A stretch of DNA of 64,000 bases from Paracoccaceae bacterium. GTDB lineage: Bacteria > Pseudomonadota > Alphaproteobacteria > Rhodobacterales > Rhodobacteraceae. The notes beneath the pieces were generated by a model. That model ran no database searches. It had not been told where the DNA came from and worked only from the letters and a program-made list of their open reading frames with translations. The number at the start of each line of letters is the position of its first letter. The first letter of the stretch is position 1. This document shows positions 26,631 through 34,467 of this stretch, piece after piece. A program made the position numbers and the translations under genes. The stretch lies in contig SKIF01000039.1 of NCBI GenBank assembly GCA_007116575.1, positions 19,078 to 83,077 on the forward strand, written 5' to 3'.

Positions 26631-27713
26631 TCAGAGTGTGGTTCCGGCCAGATAGGCTTCAAGCGCGGCACGCGCGACGGCATCCTCACGCGGCACGGGG
26701 GGCGATTTCATGTAGTACCCGCAAGCCGGATCAATCGGCCCCGCATCGCCGCGGTCGAGTGCGAGACGCGCGCAGCGGATGGCATCGAGAACCACACCGG
26801 CAGAATTGGGCGAGTCCCAGACCTCGAGCTTCACTTCGATTGCCAGCGGGGCACCGCCGATGCCTGTCCCTTCCAACCGGATATGTGCCCATTTGCGATC
26901 TTGCAGCCAGGGCACATGGTCGCTGGGGCCGACATGGACATCGTCGGCGGGTAGTTGTGTTTCCAGCAGGCTTGTCACGGCTCGGGTCTTGGATTGCTTC
27001 TTGGTATTCAGACGCTTGCGCTCGAGCATGTTCTGAAAGTCGGCATTGCCGCCGAAATTGAGCTGATAGGTATGGGTCAATGATATGCCGCGCTCGCGCA
27101 TGAGCTGTACCAGCGTCCGGTGCAGGATGGTCGCGCCAAGCTGGCTCTTGATATCATCGCCGATTATGGGCAGGCCTGCCTCGCTGAACCGCGCTGCCCA
27201 ACCCGCGTCCGAGGCTGCAAAGACGGGGATGCAATTCACTACGGCACAGCCAGCGGACAGGGCTGCTTCCAGATAGTGCGCCGTCGCCTGCCCGGACCCG
27301 ACCGGCAAGAGGTTCACAAGAATCTGCGCTCCAGTCTGTCGCAGGACCTGCTCAACATCCACGGGCGGCAGATCCGATTCGGGCACCACATCCTTCAGGT
27401 ACTCGCCGATCCCGTCCAGTGTCGGGCCGCGCTCGACAATCACCCCGGTCGGGGATGGTTGGGCGAAGCGGTAGGTATTGTTCGGTGCGCAGAAGATTGC
27501 CTCAGCCAAATCGGTGCCAACTTTCTGAGCATGCACATCGAATGCGGCGACCACTTCGATATCGCCAACCCCATAGCCACAAATATCGGCATAGATCAGA
27601 CCGGTTGGCAGCGGCCCTGTTATCTCGCCCCCATAAAATGCCAAAGACTGAACCAGAGAACTGGCACAGTTTCCCACGCCAACAACAGCGATCCTGACCG
27701 GATTTGACGGCAT
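26631..27713 (-). CDS. ino1: myo-inositol-1-phosphate synthase
   Basis: Converts glucose 6-phosphate to inositol 1-phosphate with bound NAD. The 360 residues match the archaeal/actinobacterial short form. Signatures are the Rossmann start IAVVGVGNCASSLVQ, VNCIPVFAASD, LPIIGDDIKSQLGATI, then TYQLNFGGNADFQNM, the catalytic lysine-rich RKRLNTKKQSK and the KLEVWDSPNSAGVVLDA segment. Inositol synthesis is uncommon in Proteobacteria. Here it pairs with an AUR1-like PAP2 gene, a CDP-alcohol phosphatidyltransferase and acyl-chain genes, so the product very likely becomes a lipid head group. Confidence 0.93.
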   Translation of the reverse strand: MPSNPVRIAVVGVGNCASSLVQSLAFYGGEITGPLPTGLIYADICGYGVGDIEVVAAFDVHAQKVGTDLAEAIFCAPNNTYRFAQPSPTGVIVERGPTLDGIGEYLKDVVPESDLPPVDVEQVLRQTGAQILVNLLPVGSGQATAHYLEAALSAGCAVVNCIPVFAASDAGWAARFSEAGLPIIGDDIKSQLGATILHRTLVQLMRERGISLTHTYQLNFGGNADFQNMLERKRLNTKKQSKTRAVTSLLETQLPADDVHVGPSDHVPWLQDRKWAHIRLEGTGIGGAPLAIEVKLEVWDSPNSAGVVLDAIRCARLALDRGDAGPIDPACGYYMKSPPVPREDAVARAALEAYLAGTTL

Positions 27714-28272
27714 CGCAAACCTGCCTTTATTTGTTTGTCAATTTGTTAGCACCTGGGCCAAACAAAGGCCATATGCTCTGGAATGCTGATAGCGCGGGCT
27801 GTGTGCAGGGTGGTGAACGGGCGGGCGTATGGTGACGCTGAACGCGTCGCTCCGACGTCGCTGCCAGTACCCGGTCTGGCGCTAGTGCATCAGATCCGCA
27901 TGCCAAAGGGGCCGAGACAGTGGCACCCGGCAAGTTGGTTGCGATGGTTGCAGCGACAACCTGATATGATCCGCTCTGATGCAAAGCGGCGCGTCAAAAC
28001 ATGCATCTTGAACAGGGGTTTATGAGAATGCACTCTTGGATTGATTTTGCATGACAACTGGCGAATAAAGGCGCCAGTTTGACACGTCAGCTTGGTACTG
28101 CCGCCGCCCGATAGTATCTTGCGCAAGGAAAGCGGGACCCTCGGTTGGGCAGATCAGCTGTATCTGAAATAACGGTTGCGACAGCGCAGCGGGCAGGAAT
28201 AGCCCATGCGGTCTGGATGCGTCTGAACAACTTTGAGATCCCTGTCGCCCGAACGGACGAAAGGCTGGCGAT
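27714..28272. other. 559-bp divergent control region between ino1 and the acyl operon
   Basis: The region just upstream of ino1 is AT-rich (TTTATTTGTTTGTCAATTTGTTAGC, 27726-27750) and likely carries its promoter. A weak stem (AACTGGCG / CGCCAGTT) lies at 28056-28079. A short rightward frame ending in TGA at 28280-28282 (VWMRLNNFEIPVARTDERL) overlaps the start of the next gene in another frame, but has no clear start or family. Confidence 0.4.
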
Positions 28273-29472
28273 TTGGCCCTGAAAACACAACTCCGTCTAG
28301 CTGACCACTCGCCGGATGACGCCGCCAAGCCTCATGCCCGGGAGATTGCGATCGTCCCGGTCTTGGGGCGGCGCATGCTGCGGCAGTTTATTGACTTGCC
28401 CGCCATGTTGTATCGCGACATTGCGACGTATGAGCCGCCGCTTCACATTGACCGCGCGATGCTGCTGGATCCGCGACGAAATGCGTTTTGTCGGCGCGGA
28501 ACTGTCCAGTACTGGCTGGCTTATCGTGGCGCTCGGGCAGTCGGGCGCATTTCGGCCCAGATTGCGGATGACCGACCCGTTGGCGTGCCCGATGGTAGCG
28601 GCATGTTCGGCTGTCTTGATGCTATTGATGACCGCGAGGTGGTGGCGGCGCTCGTGGATGCGGCCGAGGACTGGTTGCGTGCGAAAGGATGTACCAATGC
28701 TTACGGGCCCAATATGCTCGACATGTATGGCGAGCCTGGCTTGCTGGTGCGTGGATACGAGCGCCCTCCCCTGACACTCATTCCGTGGCATCCGCCCTAT
28801 CTTCGGGCGCATGTAGAAGCTCTCGGATACTCCAAATGGCAGGATGTCAGCTACTGGGGGCTGGATCTGGGGCAGTTCGACGGCGCGCGGGTGCGCACCG
28901 ACATGCGCCTCGGAGAGCGATATCCGAGGCTGAGCGTTCGGTCTGTGACATGGCGCAGCCTCCGCAAGGATCTGCCCGTCTTGCGAGATCTTTTCAACGA
29001 TGGCTGGGAGAATAACTGGGGGCATGTGCCCCTGACACTCGAAGATATGCGCGGTGTTGCTGCGCTCGCACCTCTTATACCGCCCGAGGCGGGCCGGATC
29101 ATCGACCTGGATGGAGAGCCGGTTGCGATGCAAATCGCGATTCCAAACACTTACGAACTGACACATGGGCTTGGCCCGTATCCTTCGCCGTTGGGCTGGC
29201 TCCGGCTGATCTGGCGTGCGCTCCGCTTTCGCCCGAAAAGCGGTCTTGTCGTGCTTCTCGGCATATCGTCGCGCCTGCGCTTCAGTGCGGCCTCCGCGGC
29301 GGTGATCCTCACCTTGATTGATGAATTGATCGCCAGCCAGGAAGCCCTCGGCCTAGACTGGATTGAAGGCGGTTGGGTCCTGGAAGACAATACCGCATTG
29401 ACAAAGCTATTGGCCCGTTTCAACTTCAGGATCACACGCACATATCGTGTTTATTGCAAGGCTTTGGCCTGA
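28273..29472 (+). CDS. GNAT-fold acyltransferase, bacterial ceramide-synthase-like
   Basis: A 399-residue protein of the family that includes the Caulobacter bacterial ceramide synthase and relatives annotated as N-acetyltransferases. Family hallmarks are RMLRQFIDLPAMLYRD, then LLDPRRNAFCRRG, a core with AVGRISAQIAD, GMFGCLDAIDDREVVAALVDA, the AKGCTNAYGPNMLDMYGEPGLLV block, and PWHPPYLRAHVEALGYSK. It would transfer a fatty acyl group to an amine. The start is a TTG at 28273 with AAAGG upstream. It leads the operon with ACP, KAS and dehydratase genes, so acyl-ACP is the likely donor. Substrate identity is inference. Confidence 0.65.
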   Translation: MALKTQLRLADHSPDDAAKPHAREIAIVPVLGRRMLRQFIDLPAMLYRDIATYEPPLHIDRAMLLDPRRNAFCRRGTVQYWLAYRGARAVGRISAQIADDRPVGVPDGSGMFGCLDAIDDREVVAALVDAAEDWLRAKGCTNAYGPNMLDMYGEPGLLVRGYERPPLTLIPWHPPYLRAHVEALGYSKWQDVSYWGLDLGQFDGARVRTDMRLGERYPRLSVRSVTWRSLRKDLPVLRDLFNDGWENNWGHVPLTLEDMRGVAALAPLIPPEAGRIIDLDGEPVAMQIAIPNTYELTHGLGPYPSPLGWLRLIWRALRFRPKSGLVVLLGISSRLRFSAASAAVILTLIDELIASQEALGLDWIEGGWVLEDNTALTKLLARFNFRITRTYRVYCKALA

Positions 29473-29491
29473 TTGCATCACAGGAGGCCTG

Positions 29492-29848
29492 ATGACAGAC
29501 CCTTCCGTTTCCGATACCACCAACCCGCCAGTTCAAGACGCGCGTGCCCCGGCCAGGACAACCTGGCCGGATCTGCCAGAGGATGGCCTGCTGGAGCAGC
29601 TGGTGCAAATCATCGCCGAGGAAGGCAAGGTCGCCCCAGAACTTGTTGTCCCCGAAGCAACGCTTGAGAGCCTCGATCTCGCCTCGATCGATGTTGTTTC
29701 GATCCTCATGGGCGTGGAGGAGAAGCTTAACGTCTACTTACCCATGAGCGACGATCTGACATCCGCGCGCAATCTCGCCGAGCTTGTCGAGGCGATCGTG
29801 ACACAGATGCGTCCGGACGAGTTGCAGAGTATCGGCCCCAAACCTTGA
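29492..29848 (+). CDS. acyl carrier protein
   Basis: A 118-residue ACP with an extra N-terminal tail of about 30 Pro/Thr-rich residues. The phosphopantetheine site is LESLDLASIDVVSILMGVEE with the attachment serine at residue 65 (DLAS in place of DSL). Helices before and after match ACP (DGLLEQLVQIIAEEG; NLAELVEAIVTQM). The ATG at 29492 follows a CAGGAGG ribosome site. It is separate from the housekeeping acpP, which lies with fabD/fabG/fabF. The stop overlaps the next gene's TTG start, so ACP and ketosynthase are coupled. Confidence 0.88.
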   Translation: MTDPSVSDTTNPPVQDARAPARTTWPDLPEDGLLEQLVQIIAEEGKVAPELVVPEATLESLDLASIDVVSILMGVEEKLNVYLPMSDDLTSARNLAELVEAIVTQMRPDELQSIGPKP

Positions 29849-31065
29849 GCTCTCGAGTCGCGATAACGGGCATGGGTGCCGTCAGCGCCCCGGGCATTGG
29901 CGTGGAAGCGCTCTGGTCTGCCACCCGTGACGGCATTTCCGGAGTACGCCCGCTCAGCTTGCCGCGCGGCGAGGGTTTGCGTGTACGAATCGCGGCGCAG
30001 ATTCCCGACTTCGATGCCGACCAGTTGCTTGGCGGGAAAGTGCCACGAACCACCGAGCGCTACTCGCAGTTTGCGCTTGTCGCCGCTGCCGAGGCGGTCG
30101 CGCAGGCAGGAATTGCGCCTGATATTCTGGCGGGCAGGCGCAGTGCGTCCGTAATTGGAACCGGGATCGGTGGCGCTGGCTCGATCGACGAGAGTTGTTA
30201 TATCTTTTACAAGGGCCACGAAGCCGGGTTGCGGAATGAACCGATGTCGGTGCCCCGGATCATGCCGAGTTCTGCCGTATCGCATGTCTCTATTGCCTAT
30301 GGCGTTACTGGCCCGAGTTTCGGGTTGGTCAGTGCCTGTGCATCCGGGGCGCAATCCATCGGCTGCGCTGCGCAGATGATCCGCGCCGGTCTGGTGGACC
30401 GCGCTTTGGCGGGGGGTACAGAGGCCTGCATCACACCGGCGACCATGCGGGCATGGGAACTCTTGCGCGTGCTGTCGCCGCGCGGATGCCAGCCATTCTC
30501 GGCGGGACGCAGCGGCATGGTGATCGGCGAGGGGGCCGCTGTCTTTGTGCTGGAATCTGAAGCTGCCCTGCGCGCGCGTGGTGGCGAGGCACTGGCCTGG
30601 CTTGATGGCTACGGCACCAGTAGTGACGCGAAAGACATGATCCAGCCTGATGTGGCTGGTGCGGTTGCCGCGATGGCAGAGGCGCTCGAAGATGCAGGCG
30701 TCGCGCCCGAGCGGGTAGGCTATGTCAACGCCCATGGTACGGGTACGGTCCTGAACGACATCAACGAGGCTCACGCCCTGCGCGAGGTGTTCGGCGTTGC
30801 GCTGGACGGCATCCCGGTTTCATCCTCCAAGCCTGTACTCGGACATGCGCTCGGGGCGGCAGGCGCACTTGAGCTGGTCGTTGCTGTGCAGTCCTTGCGG
30901 CATCAGATCGTGCCGCCGCAAGCGAATTTTGAGCAGCCTGATCCCAGATGCAACCTGCACATACCCACAGGCGCAGCCCGTCCGGCGCGACTGGAGGCCG
31001 TGATGTCGAATTCCTTCGCTTTCGGGGGCATCAACGCGTCGCTGCTGGTACAGCGCGCCGTATGA
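29845..31065 (+). CDS. beta-ketoacyl-ACP synthase (FabF/KAS II type)
   Basis: Extends an acyl chain by condensation with malonyl-ACP. The 406 residues include the Cys-His-His triad: the active cysteine near 165 in SACASGAQS, a histidine near 296 in YVNAHGTGTVLND and a histidine near 336 in SSSKPVLGHALGAAGALE. It ends SNSFAFGGINASLLV, as in FabF. The TTG start at 29845 overlaps the ACP stop. With its own ACP and dehydratase it forms a dedicated elongation set, with no ketoreductase or enoyl reductase encoded nearby. Those could come from the general fatty-acid pathway. Confidence 0.93.
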   Translation: MSSRVAITGMGAVSAPGIGVEALWSATRDGISGVRPLSLPRGEGLRVRIAAQIPDFDADQLLGGKVPRTTERYSQFALVAAAEAVAQAGIAPDILAGRRSASVIGTGIGGAGSIDESCYIFYKGHEAGLRNEPMSVPRIMPSSAVSHVSIAYGVTGPSFGLVSACASGAQSIGCAAQMIRAGLVDRALAGGTEACITPATMRAWELLRVLSPRGCQPFSAGRSGMVIGEGAAVFVLESEAALRARGGEALAWLDGYGTSSDAKDMIQPDVAGAVAAMAEALEDAGVAPERVGYVNAHGTGTVLNDINEAHALREVFGVALDGIPVSSSKPVLGHALGAAGALELVVAVQSLRHQIVPPQANFEQPDPRCNLHIPTGAARPARLEAVMSNSFAFGGINASLLVQRAV

Positions 31066-31505
31066 ATGCGCGCACCGAAACATCCGCCTCGCGCCCGATC
31101 GGGGCGTTTCCGGTGACTGTCGATGCCGCGCGCGTCCGCGACTATGCCAAGGTAGCCGGGGCGAGCACCAACAGCGTTGCGCCTGTCCCTTTCGCGTTTC
31201 CGATCTGCTGGCTCTCGCCCCCGGAGATCCGCGTCGCAATCATAGCCGCCGTGCAGGAGGACTCAGGAATTGCGGGCGGCGTTCTGCCGGTGCATCTGGA
31301 CCAGACCATTGCATTGTCAGAGAATTTACGCGTTGGCGAAGACTATCTGCTTTCGCTCGCTGTCGATGGGCCGGACCCGCGCAGGATTGTGCAGATCACG
31401 GGCCAGATTACCGCGCCCGATGGACGCGCGGTCGGATCTCTCGAGTTGCGGTTGGCACTTGTCACCTGTGAGGGTGCTCAGGCAGCCAGCAGACCTCGCT
31501 CATGA
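31062..31505 (+). CDS. hotdog-fold dehydratase subunit, HadA-like
   Basis: A 147-residue protein of the FAS1-type/MaoC-N dehydratase family. It starts IGAFPVTVDAARVRDYAKVAG, continues with PVPFAFPICWLSPPEIRVAI, and has VLPVHLDQTIALSENLRVGEDYLL, the substrate-side half of the two-chain dehydratase fold. It lacks the catalytic D-x4-H motif, as HadA does in mycobacteria; the next gene supplies it. The ATGA overlaps on both sides show tight coupling. It probably forms a heterodimer with the product of the following gene. Confidence 0.75.
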   Translation: MNARTETSASRPIGAFPVTVDAARVRDYAKVAGASTNSVAPVPFAFPICWLSPPEIRVAIIAAVQEDSGIAGGVLPVHLDQTIALSENLRVGEDYLLSLAVDGPDPRRIVQITGQITAPDGRAVGSLELRLALVTCEGAQAASRPRS

Positions 31506-31882
31506 TCGGCACGCGGTTGCCCGGTTCCGATCTGCCGCTTGCGGATCACGACGTGATCGCGGCCTATCTGGCGGCTTCGGGCGACGACAACCCGCTGCAT
31601 CGCGATCGGCATGTCGCAAGGTCTGCGGGTTTCGAGGATATCCTTGTGCCCGGAATGTTGCTCATGGCGCAGATGGCCGAGTGTCTCGCGGCCTGGCCGC
31701 ATTGCCGGTCAATCAAGCGGCTTCAGTGCCGGTTCGTCGAGCCGGTACGGGCAGGCACGCCGCTGCGCTGTGACGGGCGCATTGTCGCGACTGATCCGAC
31801 AGGGCTGACTTTGGTCCGGCTGACCGCCGGTCAGGACCGGCGCATTCTGGTGCTGGGAGAAGCGGCGATCACGCTTGCCTGA
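31502..31882 (+). CDS. MaoC-like dehydratase subunit, HadB-like
   Basis: A 126-residue hotdog protein with the hydratase-2 motif YLAASGDDNPLHRDRHVA (catalytic aspartate 28 and histidine 33, the D-x4-H spacing of HadB) and ILVPGMLLMAQMAE, where the usual HGM is PGM. Likely reaction: removal of water from a (3R)-hydroxyacyl-ACP, together with the HadA-like partner encoded just upstream. It is the last gene of the acyltransferase-ACP-KAS-dehydratase operon and faces the convergent phosphatidyltransferase gene 24 bases away. Confidence 0.8.
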   Translation: MIGTRLPGSDLPLADHDVIAAYLAASGDDNPLHRDRHVARSAGFEDILVPGMLLMAQMAECLAAWPHCRSIKRLQCRFVEPVRAGTPLRCDGRIVATDPTGLTLVRLTAGQDRRILVLGEAAITLA

Positions 31883-31906
31883 GCCGGGTTGGGTCATGGC
31901 GAGTGG

Positions 31907-32578
31907 TCATTCGTCGTGTCGCGCAGTGCGTGCAGCTGCCCGCAGGGCCACCACGCCTGCGACGCCACCAGCAAGCGCGATGGCGAGCAATGCCAGCACA
32001 AGCGGCGTCGCAGGCCATGGGTGTTGCGCCCACTCGAAAGGTGCAAGGACAAGCCCGGCAATCATCAGGCCGAAGCGGTCTTCGCGGCGCATCCATAGGC
32101 GCGGCAGTCCAAGCTGAAGCGATTGTGCCCGCGCGCGGATATAGGGGATCCACAATCCGGACAGAAGTGCCGCGCCAGGCAGAAGGACGAGCGCACCGAA
32201 GGGGGCGTAGAAGACCATAAGACCAAGCGGAATGCAGCCATCTGCCACCCGATCAAGCGAGGAATCCAGCAAGGCTCCGAAGCGGCTGGAGGTTCCGCCT
32301 GTCCGCGCAAGTGCACCGTCGAGAAGGTCGGCAAATCCGCTGAGTAGGAAGAAAGCGGCTGCTGCCCAGAACCAGCCTTGCGCCGCGCAGTACCCGGCAG
32401 CCAGTGCAGGCGGGATTGATGCCAAGGAAACAGTGTTGGCGCGCAGCCCCGTCGCAACAAGCCGCGCCGCCAGCACATTGAATAGCGGCTCATGGAGTCG
32501 CAAGGCCAACCTTCCCTCGTTGCTTGTGGATACTGTCGAGCATTCGTTCGCCGCGCGCAAGACGCCTTGATCTGGCAA
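31907..32578 (-). CDS. CDP-alcohol phosphatidyltransferase, possible phosphatidylinositol-phosphate synthase
   Basis: A 223-residue inner-membrane enzyme. The full family motif is present: D84-x2-D87-G-x2-A-R-x8-G-x3-D105-x3-D109 (seen as FADLLDGALARTGG and GALLDSSLDRVAD), followed by about four more hydrophobic segments. Such enzymes exchange CMP of CDP-diacylglycerol for an alcohol. Near an inositol-1-phosphate synthase the natural guess is inositol phosphate as acceptor, but glycerol phosphate or others are possible. No ATG fits, and the best start is a TTG at 32578. Followed by the phospholipid-linked DUF4833 gene upstream on the same strand. Confidence 0.8.
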   Translation of the reverse strand: MPDQGVLRAANECSTVSTSNEGRLALRLHEPLFNVLAARLVATGLRANTVSLASIPPALAAGYCAAQGWFWAAAAFFLLSGFADLLDGALARTGGTSSRFGALLDSSLDRVADGCIPLGLMVFYAPFGALVLLPGAALLSGLWIPYIRARAQSLQLGLPRLWMRREDRFGLMIAGLVLAPFEWAQHPWPATPLVLALLAIALAGGVAGVVALRAAARTARHDE

Positions 32579-32633
32579 GCCCGCGTTAGGTCCGCCGTAC
32601 AGATACCAGCGACACGGCGCCGCAACGGGATGG

Positions 32634-33227
32634 TCAGGGTCGCGTGATCAAGGTTGCAATTGCCCCGCTCTCCAGCCGACCGAAGGCCCTGACTTCGATT
32701 ACGCGGGGGATCAACCCGTCAATTGCTTCGACAAACGCATATTTCAATCGGATTTCTTCGCCGTCCAGATGTCCGACAAGTTCGGCGCGAAACGGCTCGG
32801 TCTGTCGCAACGTCGCCTGCGCGCGTGCCGTCGCTCTGGACCGCACTGTGAACTCGCCTGGCTGAGCGCCCGGCCTCACCCGCACCCCGAAAGCGAAATT
32901 GCGTTGCTCGAAATTCAGCGCCTGGATCTGCCCATTTTCCTCGAAGCGACGCCAGTAAACTGCCAGTGGGTTGTGCGGGTCAAGGTTGCCATCTGCATCA
33001 AATCTCGCGGCATAAACGATCGTGTTACGATTGGTCGACCGTTGTAGGTAGAATACCTGGCCCGGATCATTGGGCGCTGGCGTGTCGGGGCGCATTACCG
33101 GAAGGGTCTGGGAGAAGCTGATTGACAGGGCCCAGCCTTCGGAGGCCTGCACCGCCGAGCCAGTAATCATAGCCAGCAACAGCACTACCAACAAACGCAA
33201 TCGTGCGGTCTCCCTTATGTCTGGCAC
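32634..33227 (-). CDS. DUF4833 secreted protein
   Basis: A 197-residue protein with a signal peptide (RLRLLVVLLLAMITGSAVQA, cleavage near 28). The DUF4833 core follows: GQVFYLQRSTNRNTIVYAAR, then NPLAVYWRRFEENGQ, NFEQRNFAFGV, and a C-terminal VEAIDGLIPRVIEVRAFGR. The biochemical role of the family is unknown. Its location in the periplasm and beside a CDP-alcohol phosphatidyltransferase suggests a part in handling or modifying the lipid made or moved by this cluster. ATG start at 33227, 55 bases before the phosphatidyltransferase gene on the same strand. Confidence 0.75.
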   Translation of the reverse strand: MPDIRETARLRLLVVLLLAMITGSAVQASEGWALSISFSQTLPVMRPDTPAPNDPGQVFYLQRSTNRNTIVYAARFDADGNLDPHNPLAVYWRRFEENGQIQALNFEQRNFAFGVRVRPGAQPGEFTVRSRATARAQATLRQTEPFRAELVGHLDGEEIRLKYAFVEAIDGLIPRVIEVRAFGRLESGAIATLITRP

Positions 33228-33274
33228 CTACCGCAGGTCTTCAAGAGCCTGATCCGAAGACCCTGTTCGCTATG

Positions 33275-34192
33275 TTACCACCATGCCGACATGGCCGCTA
33301 TGCCAACCTGATCGTTCCGGCCATCGCTGTTCACGCTGAAGGTCAGGCCGAAATGGCCCGACAGCCGCCGGACAACGGAATACCCGGGGCTTGGTACAAC
33401 CAGCCGCTGTACCCCGCGCCGGGCCAGATGTCCGGCAAACCAGACATCATCGACCCAGCGCAGTTCCTCTGGCCAGTCGCTGTAATCATGAACCTGCGCA
33501 TCAAGGGCACCCGGCGGAATCGCGAGGCCACCATGGCCGAGAAGTATATCCACCGCCACGGGTTCGCTCAGCGTAGTGCCCCAGATTTGCCGGACATGTT
33601 TGGGGTTCACGCCCTGCTCGATATTCCAGCCGATCCATCCCAACGCGGCATCGGGATGCGCCAGATGCGCGGCCAGCATTGTCTCGATGAAATCGCGCGC
33701 ATAGATCACATCGTCATCCACGGCGATCACCAGCGCTTCAGGCTCGGCAAGAAGCGCGGGCAAGAGTTTCGTGGATGGCCCGGTATCGACGCAATCCAGA
33801 ACTTCGATACCGCAAGGCAACGCGGCCGGGCTTGGATAAGGCTTGCCGCTGCGGATTGAGACCCTGGGCAGCGCAAGCAGGATACGATCAGGCTGTACGG
33901 TTTGTTCGATCAGGCTCAGCAGGGTCGGGGTAAGAGCGCTCATCCGTTCGGGGATGGTGCTGAGCGAAACCACGACACGCCGCTTCCCACCGGTCACAAC
34001 GCTGGGCGAACGGTGCGGCAGTGCAACGCTGCACCCCCTCGCGAGCCTGTTTGCACGCCTGAAATCCTGCCAGAGCCGTCGCGGTGAGAGGCGCAGAAAG
34101 CGGATGATCTGGTTTCGCAGCCAGCGCAGCAGGTTTGCAGGACGGGTTCGCGATGCCGCTGGCAAATCTCCTGTCATGTTATCCACCCACAC
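33275..34192 (-). CDS. GT-A-fold glycosyltransferase-like protein
   Basis: A 305-residue protein. After about 70 basic residues the catalytic fold begins (KRRVVVSLSTIPERMSALTP, then LLSLIEQTVQPDRILLALP) and the metal-binding DDD appears in ALVIAVDDDVIYARDFIE. Later comes WVDDVWFAGHLARRGVQRLVV. This is the pattern of a nucleotide-sugar transferase. It is the outermost gene of the surface-polysaccharide region, divergent from the ABC exporter by about 275 bp. MTGDL at 34177 is a possible alternative start. The sugar is unknown. Confidence 0.7.
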   Translation of the reverse strand: MWVDNMTGDLPAASRTRPANLLRWLRNQIIRFLRLSPRRLWQDFRRANRLARGCSVALPHRSPSVVTGGKRRVVVSLSTIPERMSALTPTLLSLIEQTVQPDRILLALPRVSIRSGKPYPSPAALPCGIEVLDCVDTGPSTKLLPALLAEPEALVIAVDDDVIYARDFIETMLAAHLAHPDAALGWIGWNIEQGVNPKHVRQIWGTTLSEPVAVDILLGHGGLAIPPGALDAQVHDYSDWPEELRWVDDVWFAGHLARRGVQRLVVPSPGYSVVRRLSGHFGLTFSVNSDGRNDQVGIAAMSAWW

Positions 34193-34467
34193 ACTTGATC
34201 ATCGTGCACGCTTACCGGGCTGCAGTAGCGAGCACATGCCTGTTGCGCAAGCAGGCACTTAAGGCTGCGACGCAAGATTTCGCGAATCGGAGTCAGAGGA
34301 AAGATGCGGGTTGAAAGTGTGTTTTCCGGCGGGTTCGGGGTGAGATTCGTCGCTTCCACCTGTCCAGGCGAACACCGACCGCGCTTTACAGCCTTTTCGG
34401 ATGCGCCTATCACATTTGCATCTGTGTTGGCCTTGCTTCATGGGTGACAAAGGTTGAAAGCGAAACC

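Noticed and set aside
28115..28282. Short frame overlapping the start of the acyltransferase gene
   Set aside because: Some protein-like residues but no start codon or family.
21660..33227. Complete sphingolipid pathway
   Set aside because: No serine palmitoyltransferase or ceramide reductase gene lies in the window, so only a related or partial pathway can be claimed.
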